A stretch of DNA of 64,000 nucleotides from a virus. The position numbers and the translations under genes are program-made. The stretch covers positions 1 through 64,000 of IMG/VR virus record IMGVR_UViG_3300049846_000628. One strand, written 5' to 3'. Within the stretch, counting starts at the first letter, position 1; each line of letters begins with the position of its first letter. This document shows positions 1 through 7,981 of this stretch, one piece after another. Under the pieces are notes generated by a model. The model was not told the origin of the DNA, ran no database searches, and saw nothing but the letters and a program-made list of their open reading frames with translations.

Positions 1-1067
1 TAAGTTGCTATACCAGCATAAGTAGCATAAGTTGCTACACCTGCCGTGGAAGCATAAGTAGCAATACCAGCATTAGTAGCATAAGTTGCTATACCAGCAT
101 AAGTAGCATAAGTTGCTATACCAGCATTATCAACATAATTAACAGAAACAGTAATTGTAGAAATACCACCAACTGTATTTGAAGCAAAAATATTTGTTCC
201 TACAAAATTAAGTGTAGTGGCTGAAGAACCAACTACAACTCCTTCATCACTAACAGTAATACCTGAGATAATATTGGAAAGTTGAGAACCATCACCATAA
301 TAAGTAATTTCAATACCACCTACAGTTGCTCCTGTTCCTACTGGAGTAACTTTAAAGTTTCCTATAGTAGAAATACCAGAAACATTTAATGTTGTAACAG
401 ATGCTATACCACCAATAACATTTGTAGAAACTCCTGTAGTATCAGCATAAGTCGCAATACCAGCATTATTAGCATACCCAGAAAACGTAGAGAATCCTGC
501 TACATTAGCATAAGTTGCGCTTGTAGCATTACCGCTAAATGATGCAGCAGTAACTACACCAGTAAAATATCCATCACCAACAACGTATAATTTTGAAGTT
601 GGATTTGTGCTCCCAAGTCCAACATTATTATTCAGATTAATTCTGACCGCATCACCACCATTTGCACCAAGACCAAGTTGAACTGTTCCAGCAGCACGAA
701 TGTTAGATACTAAATTAGAATGACTAAAGATTAAGTCACCTTGACCACCACTTACAAATCGAACATCTCCACCACCATTACCACCACCATCAACCTCCAA
801 TTTATAATTTGGACTAATACCAGCAGGACCAAGACCAATCGCAACTCTACCATCAGTCGTAACTACAAATGGTGTTATATCTGGATTTTCACTATCCTCT
901 ACAAGGAAAGCAGGACCAGATCCAGTTTGAGTGATTCTTACAAGTTCTCCAGTAGTGCTCCCAATAAACGTAGCACCACCTATGACTTCAAGTGAGGTAA
1001 GATTTTCACTATATGATGATATACCTACCTTAAGATTTTTCTGTCTGCCGCTGGTATATTTTGCCAT
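1..1067 (-). CDS. Tail-fibre-like virion protein, C-terminal part outside window
   Basis: The reading frame opens with ATG at 1067 (MAKYTSGRQKN) and stays open to base 1, so the C-terminus is missing; at least 355 residues are present. The N-terminal part contains a GLGSTNPTSKLYVVGDG-type segment common in trimeric fibre and baseplate-wedge proteins of marine phages, followed by many GIATYAT/AGIATYA repeats near the window edge, which look like beta-helical fibre repeats. One base separates it from the next gene upstream, so the two are co-transcribed. A structural fibre role is inferred from repeats and context, not from a named family. Confidence 0.75.
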   Translation of the reverse strand, partial: MAKYTSGRQKNLKVGISSYSENLTSLEVIGGATFIGSTTGELVRITQTGSGPAFLVEDSENPDITPFVVTTDGRVAIGLGPAGISPNYKLEVDGGGNGGGDVRFVSGGQGDLIFSHSNLVSNIRAAGTVQLGLGANGGDAVRINLNNNVGLGSTNPTSKLYVVGDGYFTGVVTAASFSGNATSATYANVAGFSTFSGYANNAGIATYADTTGVSTNVIGGIASVTTLNVSGISTIGNFKVTPVGTGATVGGIEITYYGDGSQLSNIISGITVSDEGVVVGSSATTLNFVGTNIFASNTVGGISTITVSVNYVDNAGIATYATYAGIATYATNAGIATYASTAGVATYATYAGIAT

Positions 1068-1068
1068 T

Positions 1069-1410
1069 TTAGTTGAGCGTCTCTAAGATACTTCCCAAAA
1101 ACTTAACATCAGTTGAACTACTTGCAGATAAAACAAGCACATCACCAGATTCAAGAACCAATTTTCCAGCAAGAAGATTTGCACTATCATTTGCTGAAAT
1201 CGGGAAGTTTTTTAAAACCTCAGTAGTAACTGCAATTCCAGACGTTGTTCTTTGATGTGAAAAGGAAACTGTTTGTGTTCCGTTTCCAATATTTACTGCC
1301 TGTGCTAAAAGAACAACACCAGTATATCCAACTGGTGCAGTATAAATTCCTACAGCACTTGTATCAGCAACTTTAGTAACGGTTTTAAATACGTTAAGTG
1401 CTAAAGCCAT
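1069..1410 (-). CDS. Small virion-associated protein (113 aa)
   Basis: A compact beta-rich protein starting MALALNVFKTVTKVADTSAV. It has no enzyme motif; alternating hydrophobic and Ser/Thr/Gly residues resemble small cyanophage structural proteins next to fibre genes. A strong ribosome site (GGAGGAG) lies about 9 bases before the ATG. It lies 1 to 4 bases from both fibre-like neighbours, so it is probably part of the same late operon. Function unknown; a collar, head-decoration or fibre-accessory role is only a guess. Confidence 0.7.
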   Translation of the reverse strand: MALALNVFKTVTKVADTSAVGIYTAPVGYTGVVLLAQAVNIGNGTQTVSFSHQRTTSGIAVTTEVLKNFPISANDSANLLAGKLVLESGDVLVLSASSSTDVKFLGSILETLN

Positions 1411-1414
1411 TCTT

Positions 1415-3268
1415 TTATTCTCCTCCTAACGCTAGGATAAATGGTGTCATTGTTGAGAACAAACTCTTCGAATAGAACGTTCCAGAAATTGTTCCGGTTG
1501 TTTGATTAATTACTACACCATCACCAATTCTAAAATTACCAGATTGATCTGTGCTTGTAAAAACAACTAGACCACCATTTCTCATATCAATTTCATTATC
1601 TTGAATTGGAACACCACCTTGAGCGGGAAGAGCAGAATTAATATTAGTTCCGGAACCAATGTATTCAAAAGAATGACCAGATGCTAATACTCTACTTTGC
1701 TTGAAGAATGGAACAGTAAATCCAATACCAACCACATAAGGAACATTATCATTCACTGTAATCGTACAAATTCCAGATGAAACTGGTGTTGAACTTAATA
1801 TTGAATAATATGTTGGAAGTAATTGTAAAGTAGCCGTTGCTATATTTATTCCAACATCAGGTCCAGCAATTGTAACTGTTGGAGGTACTGTATATCCTCT
1901 ACCACTAGATACAACTTCAATTGCTGTTACAGATCCATTTTTAACTTCTGCAACCGCTGTAGCTTGAATGCCCCAGTCAGTTGATGGTGCAGAAATTGTA
2001 ACGACTGGACTCGAATTATATCCACTTCCACCAGAAGTTACTTGAATTTTACCAAGAGTGTAGTAAAGATTATCAAAATAAACAACTTGCCCATCGAAAG
2101 GTCTTACAACATCAATCTTTACAGTTCCACCAGAGACATAAGTATGTGGAAGTGTTGATGGTCCAACATTCACAACAAATTGATTTGCTGCTGGAACTGA
2201 TTGAACTTCAAATACATATCCAAAATTTCCACTTGGATAAGTTACAAGCGTTGGACCTGAAGGGCAACTGAATTGCAGTCCAGCAATTGTAACTCCCATT
2301 CCAACTTGGAAGTTATGATTTGATGAAGTTGTAATTGTAGTTACACCACTTGCACTATCATAAACAGCATTTGAAACATTATAAGTCGGTACGTTTAAAT
2401 TAACAACAAACGTATCAGTATTTGCCGATGCCGTTTCTGTTATAATTCCAGTGTATTTTCTTGGACCAACACCATCAGCAACAAGACCATAATTACCAAA
2501 GGAAGCATTAGAGTTGGTTAAGTCACAAGCACCACCAGATCCACAGAAGACGGCAGTGTCTGGGCAGATTGTGAAGAGTGAAACTAATTGAGCGTATCCT
2601 TCGTTTGTAATCGAAACTCCAATACCACCCTGATTATATTGAGTGTAGGAATCAAGGACCATTGACTTGGTAGGTCCGATTGAATATTTTCCATCAACTT
2701 TCATTCCGACACTATTTGGAATAAAGTTAGTGCAGTTCTGAATATAAGGTGATTGATTATTGTAAACTGGTTTATTTGGATTAAATGCAAAGATAGCACC
2801 TGTGTTTGCCGAACCTACAAAAGACATTTCAGCAATGTAATTTCCATTACCAACATAAAAAAGGTCTCCTTGATTTTGTGGAGTAACGGAGACCTCTCTT
2901 AAACTATCACCAACAATACTAACTTGATTAGGAATTTGAATTGGATTATTTTCTACATAAGATCCAGCACTAACTCTAATAACGGAACCTGCTGTTGAGA
3001 TTGCGACTGCTCCTGCGATGGTTGCTTTGGCGTCTCCGAGTTTGAGTCCTGTGTTTGTATCTTTTCCGTCTTTTGTGACATAAATTACATTGGTTACAGT
3101 TACACCAGCAGCAACACGAACAACTTCCGATCCAATACCTACTCTATTTCTTACAGCATAGAGTTCAGCATCATTTAAGTTTAAAGCTAATTCACCGTAT
3201 TGTAGTGCGCCTGCTGCTGGTACTTTTCCAGGAACAGCAGATCTCTTAATCCTGATCGGAGTAGCCAT
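1415..3268 (-). CDS. Fibre/baseplate-like virion protein with beta-helix region (617 aa)
   Basis: The N-terminus (TPIRIKRSAVPGKVP, then LQYGELALNLNDAELYAVRN) is typical of cyanophage fibre or baseplate proteins whose first domain binds the virion. Residues about 65-250 (DGKDTNTGLKLGDAKATIAGA, then IRVSAGSYVENNPIQIPNQVSIVGD) read as a right-handed parallel beta-helix of the pectate-lyase kind. The remainder is Gly/Ser/Thr-rich repeats such as SGGSGYNSSPVVTI. Probably a host-recognition or fibre component with the two downstream genes. No catalytic residues are assigned. Confidence 0.8.
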   Translation of the reverse strand: MATPIRIKRSAVPGKVPAAGALQYGELALNLNDAELYAVRNRVGIGSEVVRVAAGVTVTNVIYVTKDGKDTNTGLKLGDAKATIAGAVAISTAGSVIRVSAGSYVENNPIQIPNQVSIVGDSLREVSVTPQNQGDLFYVGNGNYIAEMSFVGSANTGAIFAFNPNKPVYNNQSPYIQNCTNFIPNSVGMKVDGKYSIGPTKSMVLDSYTQYNQGGIGVSITNEGYAQLVSLFTICPDTAVFCGSGGACDLTNSNASFGNYGLVADGVGPRKYTGIITETASANTDTFVVNLNVPTYNVSNAVYDSASGVTTITTSSNHNFQVGMGVTIAGLQFSCPSGPTLVTYPSGNFGYVFEVQSVPAANQFVVNVGPSTLPHTYVSGGTVKIDVVRPFDGQVVYFDNLYYTLGKIQVTSGGSGYNSSPVVTISAPSTDWGIQATAVAEVKNGSVTAIEVVSSGRGYTVPPTVTIAGPDVGINIATATLQLLPTYYSILSSTPVSSGICTITVNDNVPYVVGIGFTVPFFKQSRVLASGHSFEYIGSGTNINSALPAQGGVPIQDNEIDMRNGGLVVFTSTDQSGNFRIGDGVVINQTTGTISGTFYSKSLFSTMTPFILALGGE

Positions 3269-3329
3269 CTATGATATTCGGTATTTACCAGAAGAAGCAG
3301 TATTTACTGCCTTTCATTTATTTATTTAT

Positions 3330-3701
3330 TCAAGATGCGTTATTGCGTCTTGGACGATAATTAAATAAATTCTTTGGTGGATCTGGTTTCATCCATTCTT
3401 CTATCTTATCAAATCTCTCTTCACTATAAAAGTCTTGTTGCACATACCATAGTTTCCAGTGCTCGTGACCCTTTGACTGGTTACAATCATGGCAGCAGCA
3501 TAATACGTTTTTTGTAACGTCTACACCTCCTTTTGACTGTGGAATAATGTGATCAATTGTGAGGTTCTCTTCAGACCCACAATAAGCACATTGATGATTC
3601 CACTGTTCTTTTATATGTTGCCTCCACATTCGTTTCGCCTCCCCAGAACTTGTTGCTTGTAAATGAAACAAGTATTCCTTCGGAGAATGTAGAGGTCCCA
3701 T
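3330..3701 (-). CDS. HNH homing endonuclease (123 aa)
   Basis: Contains a classic HNH/McrA motif: a CAYCG zinc knuckle, LTIDHIIPQSKGG with the catalytic His, then NVLCCCHDCNQSKG. Free-standing genes of this size in T4-like phages are usually homing endonucleases that nick a conserved phage target and spread themselves. It stands alone between a hypothetical gene and the fibre genes. The ATG lies in the 3' arm of a short inverted repeat (CATAAGT/ACTTATG), with no obvious Shine-Dalgarno, and an AAATAAATA late-type box lies just upstream, so translation is probably restricted. HNH call firm; homing role inferred. Confidence 0.85.
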   Translation of the reverse strand: MGPLHSPKEYLFHLQATSSGEAKRMWRQHIKEQWNHQCAYCGSEENLTIDHIIPQSKGGVDVTKNVLCCCHDCNQSKGHEHWKLWYVQQDFYSEERFDKIEEWMKPDPPKNLFNYRPRRNNAS

Positions 3702-3724
3702 AAGTTACTGCGACTTATGATTAT

Positions 3725-4060
3725 TTATTTGATGATTACAGGTTCTCCTTGACCTTCTGGAAGTTTAATCTGAGGTAGTTGATTAATTTTATCAACCATC
3801 CATTCTTCCTGATGCTGCTTATAAGGTTCTGTATTGATTGCTATTTCATTTGATGGGAGTGCTTTGGGCATCTCAATATCAATCACTGGACTCATCAGTG
3901 TTTTGTTTTTTACAATTTCACGATTTGGTCCATCCAGATGCATCATCATTCTTGCATCTTCAAAACTACCACAATCACAAATTTTTTTATGAGTTCTTCT
4001 TTCTCTTACTATGAAATTCTCTTCGTTATACTTTTTCATCTTTTTGTTTCTTTTGTTCAT
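3725..4060 (-). CDS. Hypothetical protein (111 aa)
   Basis: Basic N-terminus (MNKRNKKMKKYNEENFIVRE), a CDCGSFEDARMMM segment with two cysteines, and an acidic/proline-rich C-terminus. No recognised domain. The ATG lies inside the 3' end of the 40-residue upstream gene, suggesting coupled translation. It lies downstream of psbD behind a terminator, so it is probably transcribed from its own weak promoter or by read-through. Confidence 0.6.
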   Translation of the reverse strand: MNKRNKKMKKYNEENFIVRERRTHKKICDCGSFEDARMMMHLDGPNREIVKNKTLMSPVIDIEMPKALPSNEIAINTEPYKQHQEEWMVDKINQLPQIKLPEGQGEPVIIK

Positions 4061-4148
4061 TATAAGACACTTGGGGTTTTCTGTAAAGTTGTGGCCAAGT
4101 ATCTCTGATAATTTCTGTGAGTTTATATGGTGTTTCTGAAGTGATCAT
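4026..4148 (-). CDS. Small hypothetical protein (40 aa)
   Basis: Starts MITSETPYKLTEIIRDTWPQ and ends in a lysine-rich tail. It overlaps the start of the following gene by 35 bases in another frame, a compact layout common in this genome. No domain is recognised. The well-formed N-terminal part suggests it is real, but the long overlap lowers confidence. Confidence 0.45.
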   Translation of the reverse strand: MITSETPYKLTEIIRDTWPQLYRKPQVSYNEQKKQKDEKV

Positions 4149-4219
4149 AAATCTTGCAATATCGATAATATAAACATAAAGATTCCAAATGCTATGAATG
4201 AGAAGAGCATTAAGAACAT

Positions 4220-4244
4220 AAAAAAAGGAGTTCGGAGAACTCCC
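4220..4244 (-). terminator. Rho-independent terminator after psbD
   Basis: On the minus strand the stem GGAGTTC-TCC-GAACTCC is followed directly by seven T residues, about 10 bases after the psbD stop codon. This should end the psbD transcript. Confidence 0.85.
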
Positions 4245-4253
4245 TTATTTATT

Positions 4254-5315
4254 TTAGAGTGCGTTGCCTCGTGGAAGAACCTCCTCTGGGAACACAAAGT
4301 TCTCATGAGGTTGATCTACTGGAGCCATCCACGCTCTAAGACCCTCATTAAGGAGGATATTCTTCGTGTAGAACGTTTCAAACTCCGGATCCTCAGCGGC
4401 ACGGATCTCTTGACTTACAAAGTCGTAAGCACGAAGATTAAGGGCAAGACCAATGATACCAATGCTGGAAGTCCAAAGACCCATAACTGGTACAAAAAGC
4501 ATAAAGAAGTGCAACCAACGCTTGTTACTAAAAGCAATACCGAAGATCTGAGACCAGAATCTGTTAGCAGTAACCATTGAGTAGGTTTCTTCTTCTTGAG
4601 TTGGTTCAAAAGCCTTGAAAGTGTTCGCCTGCTCACTATCCTCATACAGTGTGTTTTCTACGGTTGCTCCGTGAATCGCACAGAGTAGTGCTCCACCCAG
4701 TATACCAGCAACTCCCATCATATGGAAGGGGTTGAGGGTCCAGTTGTGGAAACCTTGTAGGAACAGCAGAAACCTGAAGATAGCAGCAACACCAAATGAA
4801 GGTGCAAAGAACCAACTGGACTGACCCAGTGGATACATCAGGAACACGCTGACGAATACAGCGATGGGTCCAGAGAAAGCAATAGCGTTATAAGGACGAA
4901 TACCAACCAGTCGTGAAATCTCAAACTGGCGAAGCATAAATCCAATCAGGCTGAAAGCCCCGTGGAGCGCCACAAAAGTCCAGAGTCCCCCAAGTTGGCA
5001 CCACCTGACGAAATCCCCCTGAGACTCAGGACCCCAAAGTAGAAGAAGAGAATGACCCATAGAATCTGCGGGGGTTGATACTGCGGCTGTTAGCACATTA
5101 CAACCTTCTAAAAAACTTGAAGCAATACCGTGTGTATACCACGATGTCGTAAATGTAATGCCAGTCAACCAACCACCAAGAGCAAGATAGGCACAAGGTA
5201 TAAAAAGTAATCCAGACCATCCAATAAACACAAACCTATCTCGTTTCAACCAATCATCAACTAGGTCAAATAAACCTCGTCGTTGATTTTGTAAAGAAAT
5301 TGTAGATGAAACCAT
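4254..5315 (-). CDS. psbD: Photosystem II D2 protein (353 aa)
   Basis: Full-length D2 reaction-centre protein with the five-helix core. Visible landmarks are [66 protein letters not shown] and the C-terminal [18 protein letters not shown]. Phage D2 is expected to be inserted in host thylakoids with D1 to keep photosynthesis going during infection. The start at 5315 (MVSSTISL) is chosen because a GGAGG site lies 5 bases upstream and the length then matches D2; an upstream in-frame TTG has no such site. The N-terminus ([13 protein letters not shown]) departs from the usual RGWFDVLDDWLK, which instead survives in a fragment at 7.8 kb. An ATAAATATT late-type box lies upstream. Confidence 0.98.
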   Translation of the reverse strand: MVSSTISLQNQRRGLFDLVDDWLKRDRFVFIGWSGLLFIPCAYLALGGWLTGITFTTSWYTHGIASSFLEGCNVLTAAVSTPADSMGHSLLLLWGPESQGDFVRWCQLGGLWTFVALHGAFSLIGFMLRQFEISRLVGIRPYNAIAFSGPIAVFVSVFLMYPLGQSSWFFAPSFGVAAIFRFLLFLQGFHNWTLNPFHMMGVAGILGGALLCAIHGATVENTLYEDSEQANTFKAFEPTQEEETYSMVTANRFWSQIFGIAFSNKRWLHFFMLFVPVMGLWTSSIGIIGLALNLRAYDFVSQEIRAAEDPEFETFYTKNILLNEGLRAWMAPVDQPHENFVFPEEVLPRGNAL

Positions 5316-5381
5316 CAAACCTCCGTAATGATTTGTAATATTTATTTTATCACTTCTTAACAAAAGGGGCAATAGAGATTT

Positions 5382-6020
5382 CTACTTACTCTTCTTTTTC
5401 ATAGGAGTATCTGGGTCAAGTCCTCTTTCTATTCTATATTGTCTCCATCTTTCCTTTGCTCTTTCACTACATTTATTTTTACCTTCTTCTGTTTTAGGTC
5501 CTTGGACTTCTGGTTTTTTTCTATTTCCTTCATCCCAAGATTTCTTACAACCTTCACTTAATTTTTTCTTATGTTCTTCTGTTTTTGGAGCATAAGAAGC
5601 ACCAGGAATAAATGTCCCTTCTTGGAACTTTCTTTTTAGAGTTTCACTTCTTTTCTTATTACTTTCTTCTGTTTGAGGAACACCAGTTTTTGTTTTCCTC
5701 ATCTTTTCAACTGCTTCTGGTTTTTTAGGTTTTCCTAAATGAAGCAATCTTAATTTTTCCTTACTTTCTTCACTCATAGGTCCTCTATTTTCTCTTCCCC
5801 TTTCTTGTCCCAACTTCATAAGAAGAGAAATAACTTCTTCTTTACCTATCATACCAGATAGACCCATCCAAGCAATTCTATCCTCCTCCTTTCCATATTG
5901 TTCCCACAATTTTTTATGTGCCTCTGCGTGTTCCTCAATAGTCATTTCAACAAGATTAGAAGGGTCATCAGTTCCTCCCATATGTCTTGGAATAATATGA
6001 TGCTTGTGAGTAAGGGTCAT
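5382..6020 (-). CDS. HNH endonuclease with NUMOD3-type repeats (212 aa)
   Basis: Residues 5-40 (HKHHIIPRHMGGTDDPSNLVEMTIEEHAEAH in part) form a compact HNH motif with HH and N. The rest is a tail of repeated PxTEExKxKxSE units, the NUMOD3-type DNA-binding motif found in phage homing endonucleases. It sits immediately upstream of psbD. A late promoter (TATAAATA, 6043-6050) precedes it and lies between two arms (6020-6036 and 6078-6094) that can pair imperfectly over the start codon. Homing role inferred from family and location. Confidence 0.85.
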   Translation of the reverse strand: MTLTHKHHIIPRHMGGTDDPSNLVEMTIEEHAEAHKKLWEQYGKEEDRIAWMGLSGMIGKEEVISLLMKLGQERGRENRGPMSEESKEKLRLLHLGKPKKPEAVEKMRKTKTGVPQTEESNKKRSETLKRKFQEGTFIPGASYAPKTEEHKKKLSEGCKKSWDEGNRKKPEVQGPKTEEGKNKCSERAKERWRQYRIERGLDPDTPMKKKSK

Positions 6021-6094
6021 ATCAAGTATGTTTAACTAATACTATTTATACCAGTAGGTATACTAACAGGTATAAATGTTAAGAAATGCTGATA
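6020..6094 (-). promoter_or_regulatory. Late promoter inside a start-codon hairpin (HNH gene)
   Basis: The minus strand carries TATAAATA at 6043-6050 and a perfect TATACC-TACT-GGTATA hairpin. Outer arms 6078-6094 and 6020-6036 pair over about 11 of 17 positions. Read-through RNA would fold over the start codon; RNA begun at the late promoter would lack the 5' arm. The pairing is weaker than in the other examples in this window. Confidence 0.4.
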
Positions 6095-6095
6095 C

Positions 6096-6120
6096 AAAAA
6101 AGAGACCTTCACAGGTCTCC
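6096..6120 (-). terminator. Rho-independent terminator
   Basis: The minus strand has GGAGACC-TGTGAA-GGTCTC followed by a run of six T, 8 bases beyond the stop of the gene ending at 6128. It closes the small-gene operon 7.5-6.1 kb. Confidence 0.8.
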
Positions 6121-6127
6121 TCTTTAC

Positions 6128-6334
6128 TCATTTTCTAAAAAGTCGTTCAAGGTTTTCTTTGTTCTTGAAGAGTTCATAGGATTTGATTTGCTCTCCATAA
6201 TACTTACTGATGTGCTTACACAAATCTTCTTCTTGTTTAGTAATATCCATATTATGTTTGTCTTTCAGGATAAGGATAGTTTCAATATCTTTGAGAGAAC
6301 TAAATGGAAGGTCTAAAAATTCTTCATAAGTCAT
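6128..6334 (-). CDS. Hypothetical protein (68 aa)
   Basis: Acidic/basic helical protein beginning MTYEEFLDLPFSSLKDIETI. The start at 6334 is chosen because it forms an ATGA overlap with the stop of the gene upstream; an in-frame TTG further upstream would overlap that gene entirely. Last gene of a chain of eight small overlapping genes. No domain recognised. Confidence 0.7.
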   Translation of the reverse strand: MTYEEFLDLPFSSLKDIETILILKDKHNMDITKQEEDLCKHISKYYGEQIKSYELFKNKENLERLFRK

Positions 6335-6510
6335 TTTGCCCTCATAGCAGTAATCACAGCATCTCTTACTGTTTTTCCTTTTAGATGGTTCATACGAGAC
6401 CCACCATTCATAAAAACCCAATCACTTTCACCATTCATTTTGAGATTGTGTGCTTGGAACTGATTGAGTAGAAATTCAAGGATTTCTGTGTCTGTTGGTT
6501 GTTCAGTCAT
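6331..6510 (-). CDS. Small hypothetical protein (59 aa)
   Basis: Sequence starts MTEQPTDTEILEFLLNQFQA and ends KTVRDAVITAMRAK. Both ends overlap neighbours by ATGA, the usual sign of coupled translation. It resembles small early proteins of T4-like cyanophages in size and layout, but no function can be assigned. Confidence 0.7.
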   Translation of the reverse strand: MTEQPTDTEILEFLLNQFQAHNLKMNGESDWVFMNGGSRMNHLKGKTVRDAVITAMRAK

Positions 6511-6677
6511 AGTTTATTCCTATAAGTGTATGTAATTTCTCCAGTTTCCTTATTCATCAGGTATGCCCAGTCAGTTGGAATTGTATCACAACAATCCCGA
6601 AACTTTTCAGTTGAAGATACTTCCATTACAATAGGAAGATTGTTAGAGTGATGATGAAAGATTGCTACAAGTTTCAT
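6507..6677 (-). CDS. Small hypothetical protein (56 aa)
   Basis: Begins MKLVAIFHHHSNNLPIVMEV. A His-rich start and two adjacent cysteines (DCCD) are visible, but there is no known domain. Its ATG overlaps the previous stop (TAATG) and its stop overlaps the next ATG (ATGA). Confidence 0.65.
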   Translation of the reverse strand: MKLVAIFHHHSNNLPIVMEVSSTEKFRDCCDTIPTDWAYLMNKETGEITYTYRNKL

Positions 6678-6907
6678 TAGGTCACCTGATTTACGAAAGT
6701 TGGAACTTCACCACAAATCTTATTTGCCTCAGTATCATTCACACCATAAGATTTCCTACATTCTATCACAATCTCATAAGATTTCAAGAACATCTCTCTG
6801 TCCTTTTGAGTATTGTAAGTGTTTAGTAGTTCCATGGAAAGGAAATAACCAGTGACGATGAGAAGTGGAATGATGAGAGTAAAGATAAAGAGTTTCATTT
6901 CATTCAT
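6677..6907 (-). CDS. Small membrane protein (76 aa)
   Basis: One hydrophobic segment near the N-terminus (KLFIFTLIIPLLIVTGYFL) is followed by a soluble, charged part with two cysteines, so it is likely inserted in the inner membrane with its C-terminus outside or secreted. The start at 6907 (MNEMKLF) overlaps the end of the gene upstream; 6898 is an equally possible start. Function unknown. Confidence 0.6.
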   Translation of the reverse strand: MNEMKLFIFTLIIPLLIVTGYFLSMELLNTYNTQKDREMFLKSYEIVIECRKSYGVNDTEANKICGEVPTFVNQVT

Positions 6908-7073
6908 AGTAGGACATATCATAACTACCTTCATTATAACCCATTTGAAAGACTTCTTGGGCAAACTTCACAAAGGCATCAAAGTTTCCAGAATACTCCC
7001 AACCATCATTCTCATCCCAATCTTCTTCAAAGTGTTCTTTTACAAGTTTGAGGACTTCTTCATCTAAAATCAT
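6900..7073 (-). CDS. Small hypothetical protein (57 aa)
   Basis: Acidic protein MILDEEVLKLVKEHFEEDWD, with an FAQEVFQMGYNEGSYD segment. Similar wording (LLKFAALIYTEGFKVGYDEG) occurs in the gene at 34.5 kb, so the two are probably distant relatives. It starts with an ATGA overlap. No function known. Confidence 0.65.
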   Translation of the reverse strand: MILDEEVLKLVKEHFEEDWDENDGWEYSGNFDAFVKFAQEVFQMGYNEGSYDMSYYE

Positions 7074-7312
7074 TTGAGTGCCTCCAATTCAGTAGCAATA
7101 CTCAAAATTGCCTCACGAATTTCGTCATTACGACCTTCCATTCCTGCGTCGTATTCTTTGTCCCCATAAAAACACCTATAATCGTCGGGGGCAACATTAT
7201 CAGCAAGAACACGAAGGGCAGAGGCAAATCCATCACGAATTCTTCCTCCGTGAGAAAATACTTCATCAGCAGCATCTATGATTGCTTGTGCTTTGGGAGA
7301 AAGGTCAGTCAT
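7070..7312 (-). CDS. Hypothetical protein (80 aa)
   Basis: Soluble protein MTDLSPKAQAIIDAADEVFS with a Gly/Arg/Asp-rich middle; no recognised domain. It sits second in the operon, overlapping the first gene by TGATG and the next by ATGA. Confidence 0.7.
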   Translation of the reverse strand: MTDLSPKAQAIIDAADEVFSHGGRIRDGFASALRVLADNVAPDDYRCFYGDKEYDAGMEGRNDEIREAILSIATELEALK

Positions 7313-7521
7313 CAGGCATCCTCCAAACGAATGTACTTTTCAAATAATCCTCTCATATCATAAAAATACGATCGTGCCCTATCAAGAACAGCAGTATCAT
7401 AATCTTCTTGTGTGGGTTCCTCTTCCATTTCCATATCCTTCCAAACTTCCAAGAAATCTTCAACAGACATATGGTATTCCAGAGGAATGTATGCGATTTT
7501 GGGAATGATTGAGTTAGTCAT
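7312..7521 (-). CDS. Hypothetical protein (69 aa), first gene of early operon
   Basis: Starts MTNSIIPKIAYIPLEYHMSV; acidic, no domain recognised. It is headed by the host-type promoter at 7544-7572 and shares a 37-base leader including its start codon with the gene at 34752, so both are probably early genes under the same control. Confidence 0.7.
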   Translation of the reverse strand: MTNSIIPKIAYIPLEYHMSVEDFLEVWKDMEMEEEPTQEDYDTAVLDRARSYFYDMRGLFEKYIRLEDA

Positions 7522-7549
7522 CGGTTTGGTTGCTTATGAGAATATTATA
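7513..7549 (-). repeat. 37-bp leader copy A (shared with 34744-34780)
   Basis: 36 of 37 bases are identical to 34744-34780. The repeat covers the -10 box, the 5' leader and the first codons (MTN) of two otherwise different genes. A duplicated early-promoter and leader module is the simplest reading. Confidence 0.85.
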
Positions 7550-7578
7550 CCATCAAAAAAGGCACCTGCGAAGTGCCC
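7544..7578 (-). promoter_or_regulatory. Host-type promoter fused to a terminator hairpin
   Basis: Minus-strand -10 TATAAT (7544-7549) is 17 bases from a weak -35 TTCGCA (7567-7572), which forms the loop of the hairpin GGGCAC-TTCGCAG-GTGCC (7561-7578) followed by six T. The same element can stop transcription from the 30-residue gene upstream and start the operon below. Confidence 0.6.
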
Positions 7579-7610
7579 TTGTTCCAGTTTAGAAAGTGTC
7601 TTTTATATTT

Positions 7611-7703
7611 TTACCTATTATCAGTTTGTTCTCTGTATCTCTGTAAATCTCTAAACAATCCATTCACACCAATAAAGATTAGATACAATCCCAAAAAGGT
7701 CAT
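7611..7703 (-). CDS. Tiny membrane protein (30 aa)
   Basis: MTFLGLYLIFIGVNGLFRDL: one hydrophobic segment followed by a charged tail. GAGGA lies about 9 bases before the ATG, which overlaps the stop of the psbD-like fragment (ATGA). Probably real given the ribosome site; function unknown. It resembles the single-helix small subunits common around photosystem genes, but no specific match can be made. Confidence 0.5.
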   Translation of the reverse strand: MTFLGLYLIFIGVNGLFRDLQRYREQTDNR

Positions 7704-7807
7704 ACAGAAGTCCTCACGGAATCTAAGAGGTTTTGTTTAAGCCAGTCATCAAGGACATCGAACCAACCTCTCTGTGAAATGGGCGGTGAAAGTGTTGAAG
7801 AAGTCAT
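7700..7807 (-). pseudogene. psbD N-terminal fragment (35-aa reading frame)
   Basis: The frame reads MTSSTLSPPISQRGWFDVLDD and continues WLKQNLLDSVRTSV. QRGWFDVLDDWLK is the usual cyanobacterial/cyanophage D2 N-terminus, closer to consensus than the intact psbD at 5.3 kb. After WLK the D2 match ends. The leader is also psbD-like: an ATAAATAT box, spacing and GGAGG resemble those before 5315. It may be a remnant of an older psbD copy, or a translated mini-protein since start, ribosome site and coupled downstream gene are intact. Confidence 0.65.
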
Positions 7808-7858
7808 AACCTCCAATCGTATTTCTCATATTTATCTTAACATTCCTTAACAAAGAAG

Positions 7859-7981
7859 TCAACCCCAATAGATGACTCCAAGAGTGAAGAAAAGGAATAT
7901 AAGAATAGTGAATACCATAAGACCTACACCTAACCAGTTTACCCAGTTAGGCATAGGTTCGTGCTGAGGATTATGAGACAT
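7859..7981 (-). CDS. Small single-helix membrane protein (40 aa)
   Basis: MSHNPQHEPMPNWVNWLGVG, then one long hydrophobic segment (LMVFTILIFLFFTLGVIYWG). Its start codon lies inside the last codons of the GIY-YIG gene, which suggests the endonuclease gene was inserted immediately before it. The location between psbA and psbD hints at a membrane or photosystem role, but that is only inference. Confidence 0.6.
   Translation of the reverse strand: MSHNPQHEPMPNWVNWLGVGLMVFTILIFLFFTLGVIYWG

Noticed and set aside
1-500. Short DNA repeats at the window edge as a repeat array
   Set aside because: They are in frame and encode GIATYAT repeats of the fibre-like protein, so protein repeats explain them.
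3297-3310. Palindrome GCAGTATTTACTGC as a protein-binding operator
   Set aside because: A single 14-bp palindrome in AT-rich DNA near a late-type box is weak evidence by itself.
4145-4219. 24-residue hydrophobic frame after psbD
   Set aside because: It starts on the U-tract of the psbD terminator and has no ribosome site, although it overlaps the next gene by ATGA.
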